Shown here: in pieces, positions 63,026-64,000 of the stretch
Layout: each line of letters starts with the position of its first letter
Position numbering within the stretch: position 1 is the stretch's first letter
The notes under the pieces: model-generated
Told to the model about the DNA's origin: nothing
The model's input: only the letters and a program-made list of their open reading frames with translations
Databases searched by the model: none
Program-made: the position numbers and the translations under genes
DNA from: Planctomycetota bacterium
GTDB taxonomy: Bacteria > Planctomycetota > Phycisphaerae > UBA1845 > UTPLA1
Direction of reading: 5' to 3'
Length of the DNA stretch: 64,000 nt
NCBI GenBank assembly: GCA_003576905.1
Contig: QEVG01000025.1
Coordinates: 1 to 64,000, forward strand

Positions 63026-64000
63026 AGACGTCGATCTCCGTAAAGAACGTGCCGTATCCCATGTTTTCCGCCAAGAAAAGCAGGTGACGGAACGGCCCGA
63101 TCGATCCGGCCTTCGCACGGATGCTTGCCCCCTGTGCGCCTCCGCCGCCCAGGTTGCGCGAGTCCACCACCGCGATAAGCGTCCATCCTTTGTGCTCGCC
63201 CGGTGCAAAGCCCGGCGCCGGCATCGTCTCGTCGATTGCGCCCCACAGGGAGTAATACTGCGTCGCCCGCCCGCCCCAGTGGCGCGAATAGGTGTTCACA
63301 CGATCAATGGCGACCGGTCGTCCCATGTCGATATAGAACCGCCCTTCGCCGTCGTACCAGACCGACCGCTGCGTATCGTCGCGGCTCTGAGCCTGCTCGC
63401 CGTCGCTCAGCCGCGGTAGCGCGTCGCCCTCCGCGCCCGAATCGGCATGCGGCACCCACGCCCCGCCGCCATCGAAGTAGCGGAACTTCAGACCCCGACC
63501 TGAAGCACGGTCGATCGCGTCGTCCGTGCGCGGCGGACCCATCACCAGGCTTTCAAAGTCTTCCTGCCTATCCAGAACGACGTCGGCGATCGGCTCGATT
63601 CCATCGAAGACGCGCGGCGGCTCCGGCGGATAGGCGTGCCGGAGCTCCACCGGGCCGCGATCCGAGAAATCATCGTAAAGTGCCGCCGCCGGCCGCGCGG
63701 GCAGGTACCCCTTTTGCGTAAGCGTCATCGCCAGCAGCTTGATCTCCGGCTCGTTCGGCAGCGTAACGTTCTTCGATCCCTTCGGAACGTCAAAGTCGTA
63801 CTTGTAGAGATAACTGAACCGATACGCCTCATTTCCGAGCTTCGGATGGTGCCGATGTGTGCAGAACCACGCGATCGTGTCGCGCTTGATATATCCCGGG
63901 GTAATCGCCGTCACCCGTCCGTCGCAGTAATGATCCACCTCGTCGAACGGCCGGTCCCACACGCGGTCGTCGAACTGCCCGATGAAGCCCGTCCACGATT
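62997..64000 (-). CDS. Partial glycoside hydrolase-like protein (GH38 C-terminal-like), 5' end outside window
   Basis: At least 334 residues are present, and the frame runs off the right edge without a start. The segment GQFDDRVW, then PGYIKRDTIAWFCTHRHHP and YKYDFDVPKGSKNVTLPNE, resembles the C-terminal part of bacterial alpha-mannosidase-related proteins. The final 130 residues have a discoidin-like look (YIDMGRPVAIDRVNTYSRHWGG). If so, it is an exported sugar hydrolase. The family call is from recall and is tentative. Confidence 0.5.
   Translation of the reverse strand, partial: SWTGFIGQFDDRVWDRPFDEVDHYCDGRVTAITPGYIKRDTIAWFCTHRHHPKLGNEAYRFSYLYKYDFDVPKGSKNVTLPNEPEIKLLAMTLTQKGYLPARPAAALYDDFSDRGPVELRHAYPPEPPRVFDGIEPIADVVLDRQEDFESLVMGPPRTDDAIDRASGRGLKFRYFDGGGAWVPHADSGAEGDALPRLSDGEQAQSRDDTQRSVWYDGEGRFYIDMGRPVAIDRVNTYSRHWGGRATQYYSLWGAIDETMPAPGFAPGEHKGWTLIAVVDSRNLGGGGAQGASIRAKAGSIGPFRHLLFLAENMGYGTFFTEIDVYEARPGDVE

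Overview
The window is a high-GC bacterial chromosome segment that most resembles a member of the Planctomycetota, possibly Phycisphaerae. This is inferred from content, not from a search. The clues are a prepilin-like protein with the H-X9-DG motif (2121-3041), a protein ending in a 'CxxCGYDLxG...CPECG' zinc ribbon (47157-48179), many lipoproteins, futalosine-pathway menaquinone synthesis, and a solitary secretin. Shine-Dalgarno sites are common, but three genes look leaderless.

Left part (1-8100): an orphan DNA methyltransferase overlapped by a PAS-HTH regulator, a pseudopilin, mqnD, small unknown proteins, a GNAT acetyltransferase, a DinB-fold protein, a hydrolase lipoprotein and tRNA-Phe. 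Information-processing block (8240-14345, minus strand): dnaG, rpoD and rpsA. Then a secretin behind a long, possibly structured leader, a polytopic membrane/TPR protein, lipoproteins and a tricorn-type protease (15144-26496). Next come tyrS, uppS and purA (minus), cysE (plus), and an unusual lipoprotein joining a flagellar P-ring-like domain to a repeat region (31250-33025). A sugar-phosphate transferase and an exported cyclophilin precede a conserved housekeeping cluster: SRP RNA - dnaX - ybaB - recR (36279-39025).

Accessory zone (39033-48240): lipocalin, small exported proteins, an IS200-like transposase remnant followed by a run of palindromes, a membrane J-domain protein, an HNH endonuclease, and a DUF4160/DUF2442 pair lying between dnaK and a diverged duplicate of the dnaK 3' end. 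dnaK itself has an upstream sequence matching the sigma-54 -24/-12 consensus. Next (48240-54063) is a large two-gene iron-sulfur activase/dehydratase-like pair. Its first gene carries an apparent in-frame insertion, and a 20-bp palindrome lies upstream of the pair.

Right part (54478-64000): small unknown genes, a GT2 glycosyltransferase, then an apparent operon of DUF5989 - SGNH hydrolase - carbamoyltransferase - SxtJ-like protein (57183-61000). This is the best candidate for an undescribed pathway. mscL and two exported-protein genes follow; the last runs off the window.

All calls come from reading the sequence and from recall of protein families. No alignment, structure prediction or database search was run.
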